From: Rhizobium sp. L1K21
Lineage (GTDB): Bacteria; Pseudomonadota; Alphaproteobacteria; Rhizobiales; Rhizobiaceae
DNA length: 64,000 bases
Reading direction: 5' to 3'
Assembly: GCF_024055895.1 (NCBI RefSeq)
Contig: NZ_JAMXLE010000002.1
Coordinates: 310,001 to 374,000 of the forward strand
The first letter of the stretch is position 1; each line of letters opens with the position of its first letter. Shown here in pieces: positions 18,595 to 28,351 of this stretch. The position numbers were made by a program, and so were the translations under genes. The notes under the pieces were generated by a model. It saw nothing but the letters and a program-made list of their open reading frames with translations, made no database searches and was not told the origin of the DNA.

Positions 18595-20178
18595 ATGGCC
18601 GAAAGCTTGTCAGAAGCGGTGTCCCGCCGCCGCACCTTCGCAATCATTGCTCACCCGGATGCCGGTAAGACAACATTGACTGAAAAGTTGCTGCTTTTCG
18701 GCGGTGCCATCCAGCTCGCCGGCGAGGTGAAAGCCAAGAAGGACAGGGTTCAGACCCGCTCCGACTGGATGAAGATCGAGCGCGAGCGCGGTATTTCTGT
18801 TGTCACCTCGGTGATGACTTTCGAATACAATGACAAGATCTTCAATATTCTCGATACGCCAGGCCACGAAGACTTTGCCGATGACACCTATCGCACGCTG
18901 ACGGCGGTGGATGCGGCCATCATGGTGATCGATGCTGCCAAAGGTATCGAGCCCAGAACGCTGAAACTTTTCGAAGTTTGCCGCATGCGCGACATTCCGA
19001 TCATCACCTTCGTCAACAAGATGGACCGTGAAAGCCGCGACCCGTTTGAAATTCTCGACGAAGTTGAGGAAAAGCTGGCGCTCGACACCGCGCCGATAAC
19101 CTGGCCGGTTGGTCGTTCAAAGACATTCTGCGGTGCCTATCACCTCGCCAGCAACACCTTTCGCGGCAGCGATTCACAGGTAAACACGATCCCGGTCAAT
19201 GGACCGCAAAGTGTTGCCGAGCGGCTGCCGGAAAACGAGCGAGACGCGTTTATTGGCGAGTTGGAACTGGCGCGCGAGGCCTGCCGCCCGTTCGACAGGC
19301 AAGCTTTTCTCGAAGGGCATATGACGCCGGTCTTCTTCGGTTCTGCGTTGCGCAATTTCGGCGTGCGCGATTTGATCAATGCCTTGGGTGACATTGCGCC
19401 GCCGCCGCGTGCGCAGGTGGCAGACACGCGAACCGTGGAAGCGACCGACGAAAAGATGTCGGCCTTCGTCTTCAAGATTCAGGCCAACATGGACCCCAAC
19501 CACCGCGACCGCATTGCGTTCGTTCGGGTTTGTTCTGGCAAGCTGACGCGCGGCATGAAGGCGCGTCTTGCCCGTACCGGCAAGCAGATGGGGCTTTCAG
19601 CACCGCAATTCTTCTTTGCCTCACAGCGGCAGCTGGCCGACACGGCCTATGCAGGCGATGTAGTTGGCATTCCCAACCACGGCAGCCTGCGTATTGGCGA
19701 TACGCTGACAGAAGGGGAATCGCTGGTGTTTCAGGGCGTGCCGAATTTTGCGCCTGAAATTCTGCGCCGCGTGCGTCTGGAAGACGCGATGAAAGCGAAG
19801 AAACTGAAGGAAGCCCTGCAGCAGATGGCCGAAGAAGGGGTCGTTCAGCTTTTCCAGCCGGAAGACGGTTCGCCAGCGATCGTGGGCGTTGTCGGCGCGC
19901 TGCAGCTCGACGTGCTCAAAGAGCGCCTTCAGGCGGAATACGGTTTGCCGGTTTCCTTCGAGATGTCACGGTTTTCCATCTGCCGGTGGATTTCTGCAGA
20001 CAAACCGGCCGAGCTTGAAAAATTCGTCGCATCTCACCGAGGAGACATTTGCCGCGATCTTGATGGCGATCCCGTTTTCATGGCGCAGGACGGTTTCTCG
20101 TTGAACTACGAATCCGAGAGGTCTCCTGATATCAAAATGATCGCGATCAAGGAGTATCACGCACAAAAGGCTGCCTGA
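18595..20178 (+). CDS. prfC: peptide chain release factor 3
   Basis: Ribosomal translocase-like GTPase that recycles RF1/RF2 after termination. The 527-residue length is standard. G1 AHPDAGKTTLTEKLL is near residue 20, switch I RGISVVTSVM, G3 DTPGHEDFADDTYRTL, G4 NKMDRE, followed by EF-Tu-like domain II and domain III of RF3. The RF3-specific VGRSKTFCGAYHL is seen. It stands alone between divergent dut and the GGDEF-EAL gene. Confidence 0.96.
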   Translation: MAESLSEAVSRRRTFAIIAHPDAGKTTLTEKLLLFGGAIQLAGEVKAKKDRVQTRSDWMKIERERGISVVTSVMTFEYNDKIFNILDTPGHEDFADDTYRTLTAVDAAIMVIDAAKGIEPRTLKLFEVCRMRDIPIITFVNKMDRESRDPFEILDEVEEKLALDTAPITWPVGRSKTFCGAYHLASNTFRGSDSQVNTIPVNGPQSVAERLPENERDAFIGELELAREACRPFDRQAFLEGHMTPVFFGSALRNFGVRDLINALGDIAPPPRAQVADTRTVEATDEKMSAFVFKIQANMDPNHRDRIAFVRVCSGKLTRGMKARLARTGKQMGLSAPQFFFASQRQLADTAYAGDVVGIPNHGSLRIGDTLTEGESLVFQGVPNFAPEILRRVRLEDAMKAKKLKEALQQMAEEGVVQLFQPEDGSPAIVGVVGALQLDVLKERLQAEYGLPVSFEMSRFSICRWISADKPAELEKFVASHRGDICRDLDGDPVFMAQDGFSLNYESERSPDIKMIAIKEYHAQKAA

Positions 20179-20304
20179 GGCTTCGGGCAGTCACCACCGC
20201 CTCACTCAACCGCTACACCTCACTGGAGACATTCACACGCGAAAGGCTATGTTAAGTTTAGCGTGTCAAGCTGCAAGCATTGGGACAACGAGCAGTGCTA
20301 GCGA

Positions 20305-22965
20305 ATGGGCGGAAAAGCGACGGGTGGTTTAAGCGTAAAACGCATCAGAAAGACGGCGTATCTCCATTACGTCCCGGCTCTGATTGCCGCTGTCACGATT
20401 GCGCTTTTCGCAGGCTACGCGGACTGGCAGCGGCAACTCGGCGCTCATGAAGCAGAAGTCGCGGCGGTTTCTCAAGAGCTTACGCTTGCCAAAACCAAGT
20501 TGGATGCGCTCATTTCAAGAAATGTTGCCATTGCCCAAGGATTGGCGGTCGATATTGGCAACCATGGCGCATCAGACGAGAAGCACATCCAAGATCTGGT
20601 CAGTATCGTATTCGACCTAGCCCCGCAGATCCGCAATATAGCCGTCGCACCCAACATGAAAGTCTCGATGGTCTTTCCGCTCAAGGGCAATGAGGATGTC
20701 ATCGGTCTCGACTACAATGAGGTTCCGGCGCAGCGCGCGGCCGTTCTCGAGGTTATGAAAACCGGAGAGCCGGTTGTGACAGGGCCTGTCGACCTGGTCC
20801 AGGGTGGCAAGGGCCTGATCGCCCGGTTCCCCCTGATAGAAGTGGACGAGAAGGGCAGAAAAACCCTCTGGGGTATCGCTTCCGCGGTGATTGAAATGTC
20901 GCGGATCTATCGGGACAGCGGGCTCAGGATTGCAGATCCCGACATCCAGATCATGATGCGCTCGCGATCAAAAGATGGGGATGTCACCGTCCCGTTCTTT
21001 GGCGACCCGGCGATTTTTGCAAACCATCCGGTCAAAACGACGCTCAGCCTGGGCTACGATACCTGGGAAATGTATGCCATTCCAAGCGACGGATGGGATG
21101 CCGGCAGCGATCAGGCATGGTTCCGCGCGGCATTGCTCGTGATATCGCTTGCGCTTCTCATTCCGCTCATTTGGGCCGGGCGGCTGATGAGCGACAGACA
21201 GCGACACATGGAAGCGCTGCAGGACCGAGAAGACCAGCTTGGCGAACTTTCCCAGCGGCTGGAACTGGCTCTTGAAAGCTCCGGAATCGGGGTTTGGGAG
21301 TTTAACATATCCGAAAACACGCTGAGTTGGGACGAGCGGATGCGGGAAATGTATAACGTTCCCGCCGATCAGCTCGAATGCGGCTATGAAGACTGGCGCA
21401 ACGCGCTGCATCCGGATGACCGGGTGAGCGCAGAACGAAGGTTCGACGATGCAATCAACAAGGGCTCGGACTATTCAACCAGCTTCCGCGTTGTAACACC
21501 CGAGGGCAAGCTGCGCCACGTGAAAGCCATGGGCTCTGTTTATGTCGATTCAGCAAAACGCCGCAAGATTATCGGCGTAAACTGGGATGTGACCGAAGAC
21601 ATTGTCCTGCAGGACGAGTTGCGCAAGGCCAAGAGCCAAACGGAGCTTCAGAACCGCCACTTGATGCAGGCCAAGTCAAGCATGGAACATGCCGCGTTGC
21701 ACGATGCGCTGACTGGCCTTGCCAATCGTCGTTTCCTCGACAAGTGTATGCAGGAAATACCCATTGGAAGCCATATCACGGTTCTCCATATCGACCTCGA
21801 CCGTTTCAAGGAGATCAACGACACGTTCGGTCACGCCGCCGGTGACCTGATCCTCAGAGAGACGGCACGCAACCTGCGCAATTTGATCCACGATGGTGAT
21901 TTCCTAGCCCGCATTGGGGGCGACGAATTTGTGGTGATATCTGGGGTCAACAACTCTGACAAAGACTATGCGAGCGTTGCAAACGCGCTGGTGGAGGCCA
22001 TGTCGCGGCCGATCATCTTCGAAGGGCACGAATGCCGCGTGGGTGCAAGCATTGGTTTTGCCTCGGGCAACACGGCCAGTGAGCCGGCGGGTCAGATCCT
22101 CATAAACGCAGATATCGCGCTCTACGAAGCCAAGCGGCGCGGACGCAACCGCGTGGAGCCTTTTACCGAACGGCTGAGACAGGTGGCAATCCATAATAAA
22201 CGGATCGCAGACGACATTCTTCGAGCGTTCGAACAGGACCAGTTCGTTGCTTACTATCAGCCGCAATTTTGTGCGCAGACCCGTGAGATCAATGGATTTG
22301 AGGCGCTCGTGCGCTGGATCCATCCGGAAAAGGGCCTGCTTGCGCCCGATGCCTTCCTCCAGATTGCGGAAAATCTAAAGGTCGTTTCCACTATTGACGC
22401 GCTCGTCCTCGAACAAGCGCATCAGCAGTTCTTGCGGTTGCGTGCAAGCGGCGTCGATATTCCAAAATTCTCCGTGAACCTTTCAGCACAGCGGCTGAAG
22501 GAAGAAGCGCTTTTTGAAAAGATCGCTTCCATGCCTCTCCTGCCCGGCAGCCTTTCCGTGGAACTGCTCGAGTCGATTTCCTTCGAGGGCGACGACGAAG
22601 AATTGGTCAAACAGACCGACCGGCTGAGGGATATGGGCATTGACATCGAAATTGATGATTTCGGCACCGGTCACGCTTCCATCCTGACGCTTTTGAAGCT
22701 GATGCCGCGCCGCCTGAAAATCGACCGCGAGCTCGTCTTTCCCATCGTGGAATCTTCAAATCAGCGGGCGCTCGTTCGCTCGATTATTGATATTGGTCGG
22801 GCAAGAGGCATTGAGATAATCGCGGAAGGCGTTGAAACAATGCAGCACGCAGTTATTCTGCGGGACCTCGGATGCCATTCTCTGCAGGGCTATGCTTTCG
22901 CACACCCCATGTCGGGGCAGGAATTTCTGAATTTTGCGCGCAAGCGGCCTTGGCTCGCGGCGTGA
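20305..22965 (+). CDS. membrane-bound CHASE-PAS-GGDEF-EAL cyclic-di-GMP protein
   Basis: An 886-residue sensor. One TM helix (LIAAVTIALFAGYADW) and a CHASE-like periplasmic domain run to about residue 270; a second TM (ALLVISLALLIPLIWAGRL) leads into a PAS domain (FNISENTLSWDERM to VDSAKRRKIIGVNWDVTED). The cyclase domain has an intact IGGDEFVV, but the inhibitory RxxD site reads HDGD, so product feedback is probably lost. The EAL domain keeps the likely catalytic set: EALVRW, NLSAQ, ELLES, IDDFGTG, LKIDREL, AEGVET, LQGYAF. It could therefore synthesise or degrade c-di-GMP; the net activity is unknown. No partner gene is adjacent. Confidence 0.9.
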   Translation: MGGKATGGLSVKRIRKTAYLHYVPALIAAVTIALFAGYADWQRQLGAHEAEVAAVSQELTLAKTKLDALISRNVAIAQGLAVDIGNHGASDEKHIQDLVSIVFDLAPQIRNIAVAPNMKVSMVFPLKGNEDVIGLDYNEVPAQRAAVLEVMKTGEPVVTGPVDLVQGGKGLIARFPLIEVDEKGRKTLWGIASAVIEMSRIYRDSGLRIADPDIQIMMRSRSKDGDVTVPFFGDPAIFANHPVKTTLSLGYDTWEMYAIPSDGWDAGSDQAWFRAALLVISLALLIPLIWAGRLMSDRQRHMEALQDREDQLGELSQRLELALESSGIGVWEFNISENTLSWDERMREMYNVPADQLECGYEDWRNALHPDDRVSAERRFDDAINKGSDYSTSFRVVTPEGKLRHVKAMGSVYVDSAKRRKIIGVNWDVTEDIVLQDELRKAKSQTELQNRHLMQAKSSMEHAALHDALTGLANRRFLDKCMQEIPIGSHITVLHIDLDRFKEINDTFGHAAGDLILRETARNLRNLIHDGDFLARIGGDEFVVISGVNNSDKDYASVANALVEAMSRPIIFEGHECRVGASIGFASGNTASEPAGQILINADIALYEAKRRGRNRVEPFTERLRQVAIHNKRIADDILRAFEQDQFVAYYQPQFCAQTREINGFEALVRWIHPEKGLLAPDAFLQIAENLKVVSTIDALVLEQAHQQFLRLRASGVDIPKFSVNLSAQRLKEEALFEKIASMPLLPGSLSVELLESISFEGDDEELVKQTDRLRDMGIDIEIDDFGTGHASILTLLKLMPRRLKIDRELVFPIVESSNQRALVRSIIDIGRARGIEIIAEGVETMQHAVILRDLGCHSLQGYAFAHPMSGQEFLNFARKRPWLAA

Positions 22966-23066
22966 AACACGCGACATGCAAAATGGTGGCCGAATGTCGG
23001 TTGCAAAGGCGTACACATCCTGAATAATGTGCGCTAACCCATTGCAAATCCTTGATGGAAGCCGGC

Positions 23067-24332
23067 ATGCAAAGTTCCAAAGCCCGGACATTTCTCACTC
23101 AGCTGTTCGATGTTGCGGTCAGCACCGCCGATCCGATGCAGGTCATCGCGCAACATCTACCGGAGAAGCCGGATGGACGGGTCATCGTCATCGGAGCCGG
23201 CAAGGCCAGCGCGCGCATGGCTGAGGCCGTAGAACAGGCTTGGGGGCCTTGCGAAGGGCTGGTGATTACCCGCTATGGCTATGGACGCCCAACCCAGACG
23301 ATTGAGATCGTGGAGGCGGCGCATCCCGTGCCGGATGACGCTGGCGAGGTTGCCACAAAACGCATGCTTGACCTGCTTGCAACTGCGGGCGACGGCGATT
23401 TCGTGCTGGCTCTGATTTCGGGCGGCGCGTCTGCCCTGCTGGTTCAGCCCGTGGCAGGGCTCGATCTGCAAGACAAGCGCGCAGTCAACGCAGCACTGCT
23501 TTCGTCAGGTGCGCCGATTGATGCCATGAATACGGTTCGCAAACACCTTAGCCGTGTCAAAGGTGGTCAGCTGGCAGCGGCGGCCTATCCGGCAAAAATG
23601 CTGGCTCTGATGATTTCCGATGTGCCGGGCGACGATATGGCGTTTATCGGCTCCGGTCCGACGGTGGGCGATGCCTCCGGCGCAGATGATGCACTGGCTA
23701 TATTGGAGCGCTGGCAGGTAAAGGTCGACGACAAGGTCAAAGGTGTTCTGAAAACGGGAAGCGGCGTCATACAACCGGGAGATGATCGGCTTTCGAGGGT
23801 GGAGAACAGGGTTATCATTGCTCCCTCCCAATCGCTGGAGGCTGCAGCGGACGCGGCGACTGAGCAGGGTTTTGATGTGCGCATTCTAGGCGATTCCATA
23901 GAGGGAGAGGCCCGCGACGTGGCCGCCGCACAGGCCAGTCAGGCGCTGGAAATTCAAGGAACGCTTAAAGCGGGAGGCAAGCCCGTTGTTCTCTTGTCCG
24001 GCGGGGAGTTGACCGTTACCCGGCGCGGGGAAGGCATTGGCGGGCCGAATGCCGAATTCTGTCTGGCGGCAGCTATTGCGCTGGATGGCGCAACTGGAAT
24101 CCATTTGATTGCATGTGATACGGACGGCGTTGATGGCGCAGCAGAAGTGGCCGGTGCCGTGGTGACGCCCGATACGCTGACACGCGCCATAGAAAAGGGC
24201 ATCGATCCGCAAGCTGCCCTTGCGAATAACGATGCCCATTCCTTTTTTGCAAGGCTTGACGATCAGGTGGTGCCCGGACCGACGCTGACCAATGTCAACG
24301 ACTTCCGGGCCATTCTGATTGAGCCTGTTTAG
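23067..24332 (+). CDS. glycerate 2-kinase (MOFRL family; formerly hydroxypyruvate reductase)
   Basis: A 421-residue protein of the GckA/TtuD family: GAGKASARMAEAVEQAW near the N-terminus, VLALISGGASALLVQP, NTVRKHLSRVKGGQLA, and C-terminal MOFRL domain LSGGELTVTRRGEGIGGPN with CDTDGVDG. Enzymes of this family phosphorylate D-glycerate at C2; older annotations call them TtuD hydroxypyruvate reductases. The ATG at 23067 follows a GGAAG RBS; an in-frame ATG at 23055 is possible. It ends overlapping the pirin gene by 4 bp, tail to tail. Confidence 0.88.
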   Translation: MQSSKARTFLTQLFDVAVSTADPMQVIAQHLPEKPDGRVIVIGAGKASARMAEAVEQAWGPCEGLVITRYGYGRPTQTIEIVEAAHPVPDDAGEVATKRMLDLLATAGDGDFVLALISGGASALLVQPVAGLDLQDKRAVNAALLSSGAPIDAMNTVRKHLSRVKGGQLAAAAYPAKMLALMISDVPGDDMAFIGSGPTVGDASGADDALAILERWQVKVDDKVKGVLKTGSGVIQPGDDRLSRVENRVIIAPSQSLEAAADAATEQGFDVRILGDSIEGEARDVAAAQASQALEIQGTLKAGGKPVVLLSGGELTVTRRGEGIGGPNAEFCLAAAIALDGATGIHLIACDTDGVDGAAEVAGAVVTPDTLTRAIEKGIDPQAALANNDAHSFFARLDDQVVPGPTLTNVNDFRAILIEPV

Positions 24333-25249
24333 GCGAACTGGGCATTTTCCTTGATGAAGCTGCCCTGCTGAAGCTCCTGAAAGGCCTGCATCAGCTCTTC
24401 GCGGGTATTCATCACGATTGGGCCATGCCAGGCAACCGGCTCCTGGATCGGCTTGCCGGAGACCAGCAGGAAACGAACACCCTTATCACCGGCCTGAACG
24501 GTCACTTCATCTCCCGTATCGAAGACGACCAGGGTACGGTTGCCGCTCAGATCGCGAATGTTGAGTTCCTGTCCGTTGAACTCCTTTTCCACCTTGACGC
24601 CGATCGGATTGGACGCATCACGGAAGGTACCGGAGCCTGCAAAAATATAGGCAAAGGCCTTGCGGTAGGTATCCACCTTGAAGGTCTTGCGCTTGCCCGG
24701 CGGCACGGAGACATCGAGATAGACTGGCTCGGCGGCGATGCCATCGACCGGACCTTTCTTGCCCCAAAATTCGCCGGTAATGACGCGGACGACTGTACCG
24801 TCGTCGTCGATTTCGACCGGAATATCGGCTGATTTGACATCCTGATAGCGCGGGCTTGTCATCTTCAGCGACGACGGAAGGTTTGCCCAGAGCTGGAAGC
24901 CGTGCATCTTGCCGGCGAAGTCGCCCTTGGGCATTTCCTGGTGCATGATGCCGCTGCCAGCCGTCATCCACTGAACGTCGCCTGCGCCCAAGAGTCCCTG
25001 ATTGCCAAGGCTGTCGCCATGCTCGACCGTTCCGGCCAGAACATAGGTGATCGTTTCGATGCCGCGGTGCGGATGCCAGGGAAAACCCTTGAGGTATTTT
25101 GCCGGATCATCATTGCGGAAATCGTCCATCATCAGGAACGGGTCCGTCATTTCCGGATCGCCAAAACCAAACACGCGATGCAGGTGGACGCCGGCGCCTT
25201 CCATGGCGGGCGTGGCGGTGCTTTCATATTTTACGGGACGAATAGACAT
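24329..25249 (-). CDS. pirin family protein
   Basis: A 306-residue bicupin. The metal-binding pirin N-domain is clear: FPWHPHRGIETITYVLAGTVEHGD (His ligands) and WMTAGSGIMHQEMP, followed by the C-terminal half with PGKRKTFKVDTY and a conserved end VMNTREELMQAFQE. Some pirins are quercetin dioxygenases or act on transcription or central metabolism; the role here is unknown. The GTG at 25267 opens the frame, but the ATG at 25249 has RBS AAGGAG. Divergent from the amidotransferase gene with a 198-bp gap. Confidence 0.92.
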   Translation of the reverse strand: MSIRPVKYESTATPAMEGAGVHLHRVFGFGDPEMTDPFLMMDDFRNDDPAKYLKGFPWHPHRGIETITYVLAGTVEHGDSLGNQGLLGAGDVQWMTAGSGIMHQEMPKGDFAGKMHGFQLWANLPSSLKMTSPRYQDVKSADIPVEIDDDGTVVRVITGEFWGKKGPVDGIAAEPVYLDVSVPPGKRKTFKVDTYRKAFAYIFAGSGTFRDASNPIGVKVEKEFNGQELNIRDLSGNRTLVVFDTGDEVTVQAGDKGVRFLLVSGKPIQEPVAWHGPIVMNTREELMQAFQELQQGSFIKENAQFA

Positions 25250-25447
25250 CAGAGCGTCTCCTTTCACTTGCCGCTAATATAGAGCAGGCGATTTTGCAGA
25301 CAATCAGCTCGCACAGGACGGTCTGTTCACATTTTTACCATCAATGTCCGCAAAATTCTAATTGCCAATTGAACTGCGTTAATAATCCGTTATCCATGTT
25401 TTGAGACGCTTGCCGCAAGCAGGCTTTTTTGTTCTGGAAACCACCAA

Positions 25448-26266
25448 ATGTGCCGTTGGGCAGCCTATTGCGGTCAGCCGCTTTATCTTGAAGACATTAT
25501 TTCATCGCCTGCGCATTCGCTGATTGAGCAGTCGCATCGCGCCACTGAAGCGAAAACCACCATCAATGGCGACGGTTTTGGAGTTGCCTGGTATGGCGAG
25601 CGCCCCGAGCCGGGCCGATTTCGCGATATTCTGCCGGCGTGGTCGGATTGCAACCTGAAAAGCATTGTCCGGCAGATCCGCTCCCCACTCTTTCTTGCCC
25701 ATGTGCGGGCCTCGACCGGGGGTGGAACATCTCGCGACAACTGCCATCCCTTTGTCTCCGGTCGTTGGTCCTTCATGCATAATGGTCAGATTTCCGGGTT
25801 TGAAAAGTTGCGCCGCGCCATGGAAGCGTCGCTTGACGAGAAGCACTACAGCGCGCGCCGCGGCACGACGGATTCCGAGCTTCTGTTTCTCATGGCGCTC
25901 AGCAACGGGCTGGAGGAGGCTCCGGTTGCGGCTATGGAAAAGACACTGAGAGCAGTCGAAAATCTCGCGCATGATCACGGCATGGAAACCGTGATCCGTT
26001 TCACGTCATGCTTTTCCAATGGCGAGACGCTCTATGCGATTCGTTATGCCACCGACCGGGCCGCGCCGACGCTTTATTATGCGCCTATCGGGGTTGATGG
26101 CATCTGTCTGGTCTCGGAACCGCTCAACGATGATCGCGAGAGCTGGATTTGCATACCAGACGGAAGTGCGGTCGAAATTTCGCGCGAGGGCATCCTGCTG
26201 GAGCCGTTTGGCGATTGGAATGACTGCGCTGAGGGCGTTACTGCCCTTCAAGCAATGACGAAATAA
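25448..26266 (+). CDS. class II glutamine amidotransferase (YafJ/EgtC type)
   Basis: A 272-residue Ntn-hydrolase. The nucleophile Cys2 follows the initiator Met (MCRWAAYCG). Also seen: NGDGFGVAWYG, FLAHVRASTGG, NCHPFVSGRWSFMHNGQISGF and GTTDSELLFL, the standard class II glutaminase core. No second synthase domain is present, so the acceptor is not known; YafJ-like and EgtC-like proteins share this layout. Its 3' end overlaps the convergent coaBC gene by 19 bp. Confidence 0.88.
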   Translation: MCRWAAYCGQPLYLEDIISSPAHSLIEQSHRATEAKTTINGDGFGVAWYGERPEPGRFRDILPAWSDCNLKSIVRQIRSPLFLAHVRASTGGGTSRDNCHPFVSGRWSFMHNGQISGFEKLRRAMEASLDEKHYSARRGTTDSELLFLMALSNGLEEAPVAAMEKTLRAVENLAHDHGMETVIRFTSCFSNGETLYAIRYATDRAAPTLYYAPIGVDGICLVSEPLNDDRESWICIPDGSAVEISREGILLEPFGDWNDCAEGVTALQAMTK

Positions 26267-27459
26267 GCGGCGATTTTTGCGGCCAGCTTCTCAGCAACCA
26301 TTTCCTTGGACATATCTGGCCAGATGTCCACGCCGTCAGCACTGATGATGCGAACGGCATTGCGGTCCCCACCCATAATACCGGTTTCGGCACTCACATC
26401 GTTGGCAACAATCATATCCGCACCCTTGCTCTTCAGCTTGGTACGGGCATTTTCGATAACGGACTGGGTTTCGGCTGCAAAGCCGACCACGAGTTTGGGG
26501 CGGAGCGCGTGATGGCCGACCGTTTTCAGAATGTCGGGGTTTTCCGTCAGCGTCAAAGGTGCAGGCCCCTCACCCGGCACTTTCTTGATTTTCTCGCCTT
26601 GTGAGCGCTCTACGCGCCAATCGGCAACAGCGGCGACCATCACGGCAATATCGACCGGCAGCGCTGCGAGCACCGCATCACGCATCTCTTCCGCCCGCTC
26701 GACATGGATTGTCCGCACGCCGATCGGGTCTGAAATGTTAACTGGCCCTGAGACCAGCGTCACATCTGCACCAAGTGCTGCAAGCGCTGCTGCAATGGCA
26801 TGTCCCTGTTTGCCGGAGGACCGGTTCGCGATGTAGCGCACGGGATCAATCGGCTCATGGGTGGGACCGGATGTGACGATTGCTTTGCGGCCCAGAAGCG
26901 GCTTTTCGCGGTTGTCCATGAGGTGGAGGACGGCGGCCAAGATTTCGTTTGGCTCGGCCATGCGTCCGACACCGGCCTCACTGCTCTCGGCCATCTCGCC
27001 CTTGTTGGGGCCGACAAAGTGAACGCCGTCGGCCCGCAATGTCTCGGCATTGCGTTTTGTGGGTGCAGCTTCCCACATTTTGGGATTCATGGCCGGCGCG
27101 ATCAGGACCGGCTTGTCCGTCGCCAGCAGCACTGTGGAAGCCAAGTCATCGGCAAGTCCCGAGGCCATTTTCGCCATGATATTGGCCGTGGCCGGAGCCA
27201 CCAGAACCAGGTCACAATCGCGCGCGAGGCGGATGTGCCCAACATCCTGTTCATCCTCGCGGGAGAACAATTCTGTAAAGACGTGATCGGCTGCCAACGC
27301 GCCGACGGCCAGCGGTGTTATGAATTTCTGCGCGCCTTCCGTCATGACGGGACGGACAGATGCGCCCTGCTCCCGCAAACGGCGGATCAGCTCAAGGCAT
27401 TTATAGGCAGCAATTCCTCCGGTGATGATCAGGAGAATACGCTTGTCTTTCAGTATCAT
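26248..27459 (-). CDS. coaBC: phosphopantothenoylcysteine decarboxylase / phosphopantothenate-cysteine ligase
   Basis: Bifunctional coenzyme A biosynthesis enzyme, 403 residues. The N-terminal CoaC flavodoxin-like half has GGIAAYKCLELIR, APATANIMAKMASG and the substrate clamp PAMNPKMW; the C-terminal CoaB half has TSGPTHEPIDPVRYIANRSSG and AAVADWR. The junction GRMAEPNEI is conserved. It lies 81 bp downstream of the lptB stop on the same strand. In many alphaproteobacteria rpoN occupies the position after lptB, so this neighbourhood looks rearranged. Confidence 0.95.
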   Translation of the reverse strand: MILKDKRILLIITGGIAAYKCLELIRRLREQGASVRPVMTEGAQKFITPLAVGALAADHVFTELFSREDEQDVGHIRLARDCDLVLVAPATANIMAKMASGLADDLASTVLLATDKPVLIAPAMNPKMWEAAPTKRNAETLRADGVHFVGPNKGEMAESSEAGVGRMAEPNEILAAVLHLMDNREKPLLGRKAIVTSGPTHEPIDPVRYIANRSSGKQGHAIAAALAALGADVTLVSGPVNISDPIGVRTIHVERAEEMRDAVLAALPVDIAVMVAAVADWRVERSQGEKIKKVPGEGPAPLTLTENPDILKTVGHHALRPKLVVGFAAETQSVIENARTKLKSKGADMIVANDVSAETGIMGGDRNAVRIISADGVDIWPDMSKEMVAEKLAAKIAAYFVIA

Positions 27460-27540
27460 CTGTCAGCCGCCTTGATTGAGGACATGGCGCGGAAAATAGC
27501 CCAACCGACGCATGAAGGAAACCGGTGGGGCAAATTCTGG

Positions 27541-28335
27541 TTAAAGACTGAAATTGTCGCCGAGGTAGAGCCGACGCACATCCTGGTTGGCCACGATATC
27601 ATCTGCACGACCATGGGTCAGCACCTCGCCGGCGTGAATGATATAGGCACGGTCAATCAGGCCCAGCGTTTCGCGCACATTGTGATCGGTGATGAGCACG
27701 CCGATGCCACGCTTTGTGAGATGGCGGACGAGGTTCTGGATTTCAGAAACCGAAATCGGGTCAACACCAGCGAAAGGCTCATCCAGCAGCATGAAGGCCG
27801 GGTCGGTGGCCAGCGCACGCGCAATTTCCAGACGACGGCGCTCACCGCCCGACAGGGCCACAGCCGCAGACTTGCGCAGATGCGAAATGGAAAACTCTTC
27901 CAACAGCTCCGTGATGCGGCGCTCGCGTTTTGCCTTGTTCTTTTCGCGCACTTCCAGAACCGCGCGGATGTTTTCCTCGACCGTCAGACCACGAAAGATA
28001 GACGCTTCCTGGGGCAAATAGCCCACACCCAGACGGGCACGACGATACATCGGCATGCTGGTCACATCGCGGCCATCCAGCTCGATTGTGCCGGAATCGA
28101 CCGGCACAAGTCCTGTAATCATGTAAAAACAGGTGGTTTTGCCCGCACCGTTCGGGCCGAGAAGGCCAACCGCCTCGCCTCGCTTCACGATGATGGACAC
28201 GCCATTGACAACACGCCGCTTGCTGTAGGTCTTGGTGATCCTGCGCGCCACCAAGGTTCCCTCGTAGCGCTGAATCTCTTCATCACTGCGGGACGCCTTA
28301 CGAGAGGCCTTTGACGATAGAAACGGGATTTTCAA
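27541..28335 (-). CDS. lptB: LPS export ABC transporter ATP-binding protein LptB
   Basis: ATPase driving lipopolysaccharide extraction from the inner membrane (LptB2FGC). 264 residues from a TTG start. Walker [20 protein letters not shown], signature [16 protein letters not shown], Walker [14 protein letters not shown] and the H-loop [10 protein letters not shown] are intact. A longer frame to 28398 would overlap lptA; the TTG at 28335 (LKIPFLSS) is 16 bp after the lptA stop, preceded by GGGCGGA. The DNA order lptC-lptA-lptB fits an operon. Confidence 0.93.
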   Translation of the reverse strand: MKIPFLSSKASRKASRSDEEIQRYEGTLVARRITKTYSKRRVVNGVSIIVKRGEAVGLLGPNGAGKTTCFYMITGLVPVDSGTIELDGRDVTSMPMYRRARLGVGYLPQEASIFRGLTVEENIRAVLEVREKNKAKRERRITELLEEFSISHLRKSAAVALSGGERRRLEIARALATDPAFMLLDEPFAGVDPISVSEIQNLVRHLTKRGIGVLITDHNVRETLGLIDRAYIIHAGEVLTHGRADDIVANQDVRRLYLGDNFSL

Positions 28336-28351
28336 GTGTTGTCCGCCCGGC

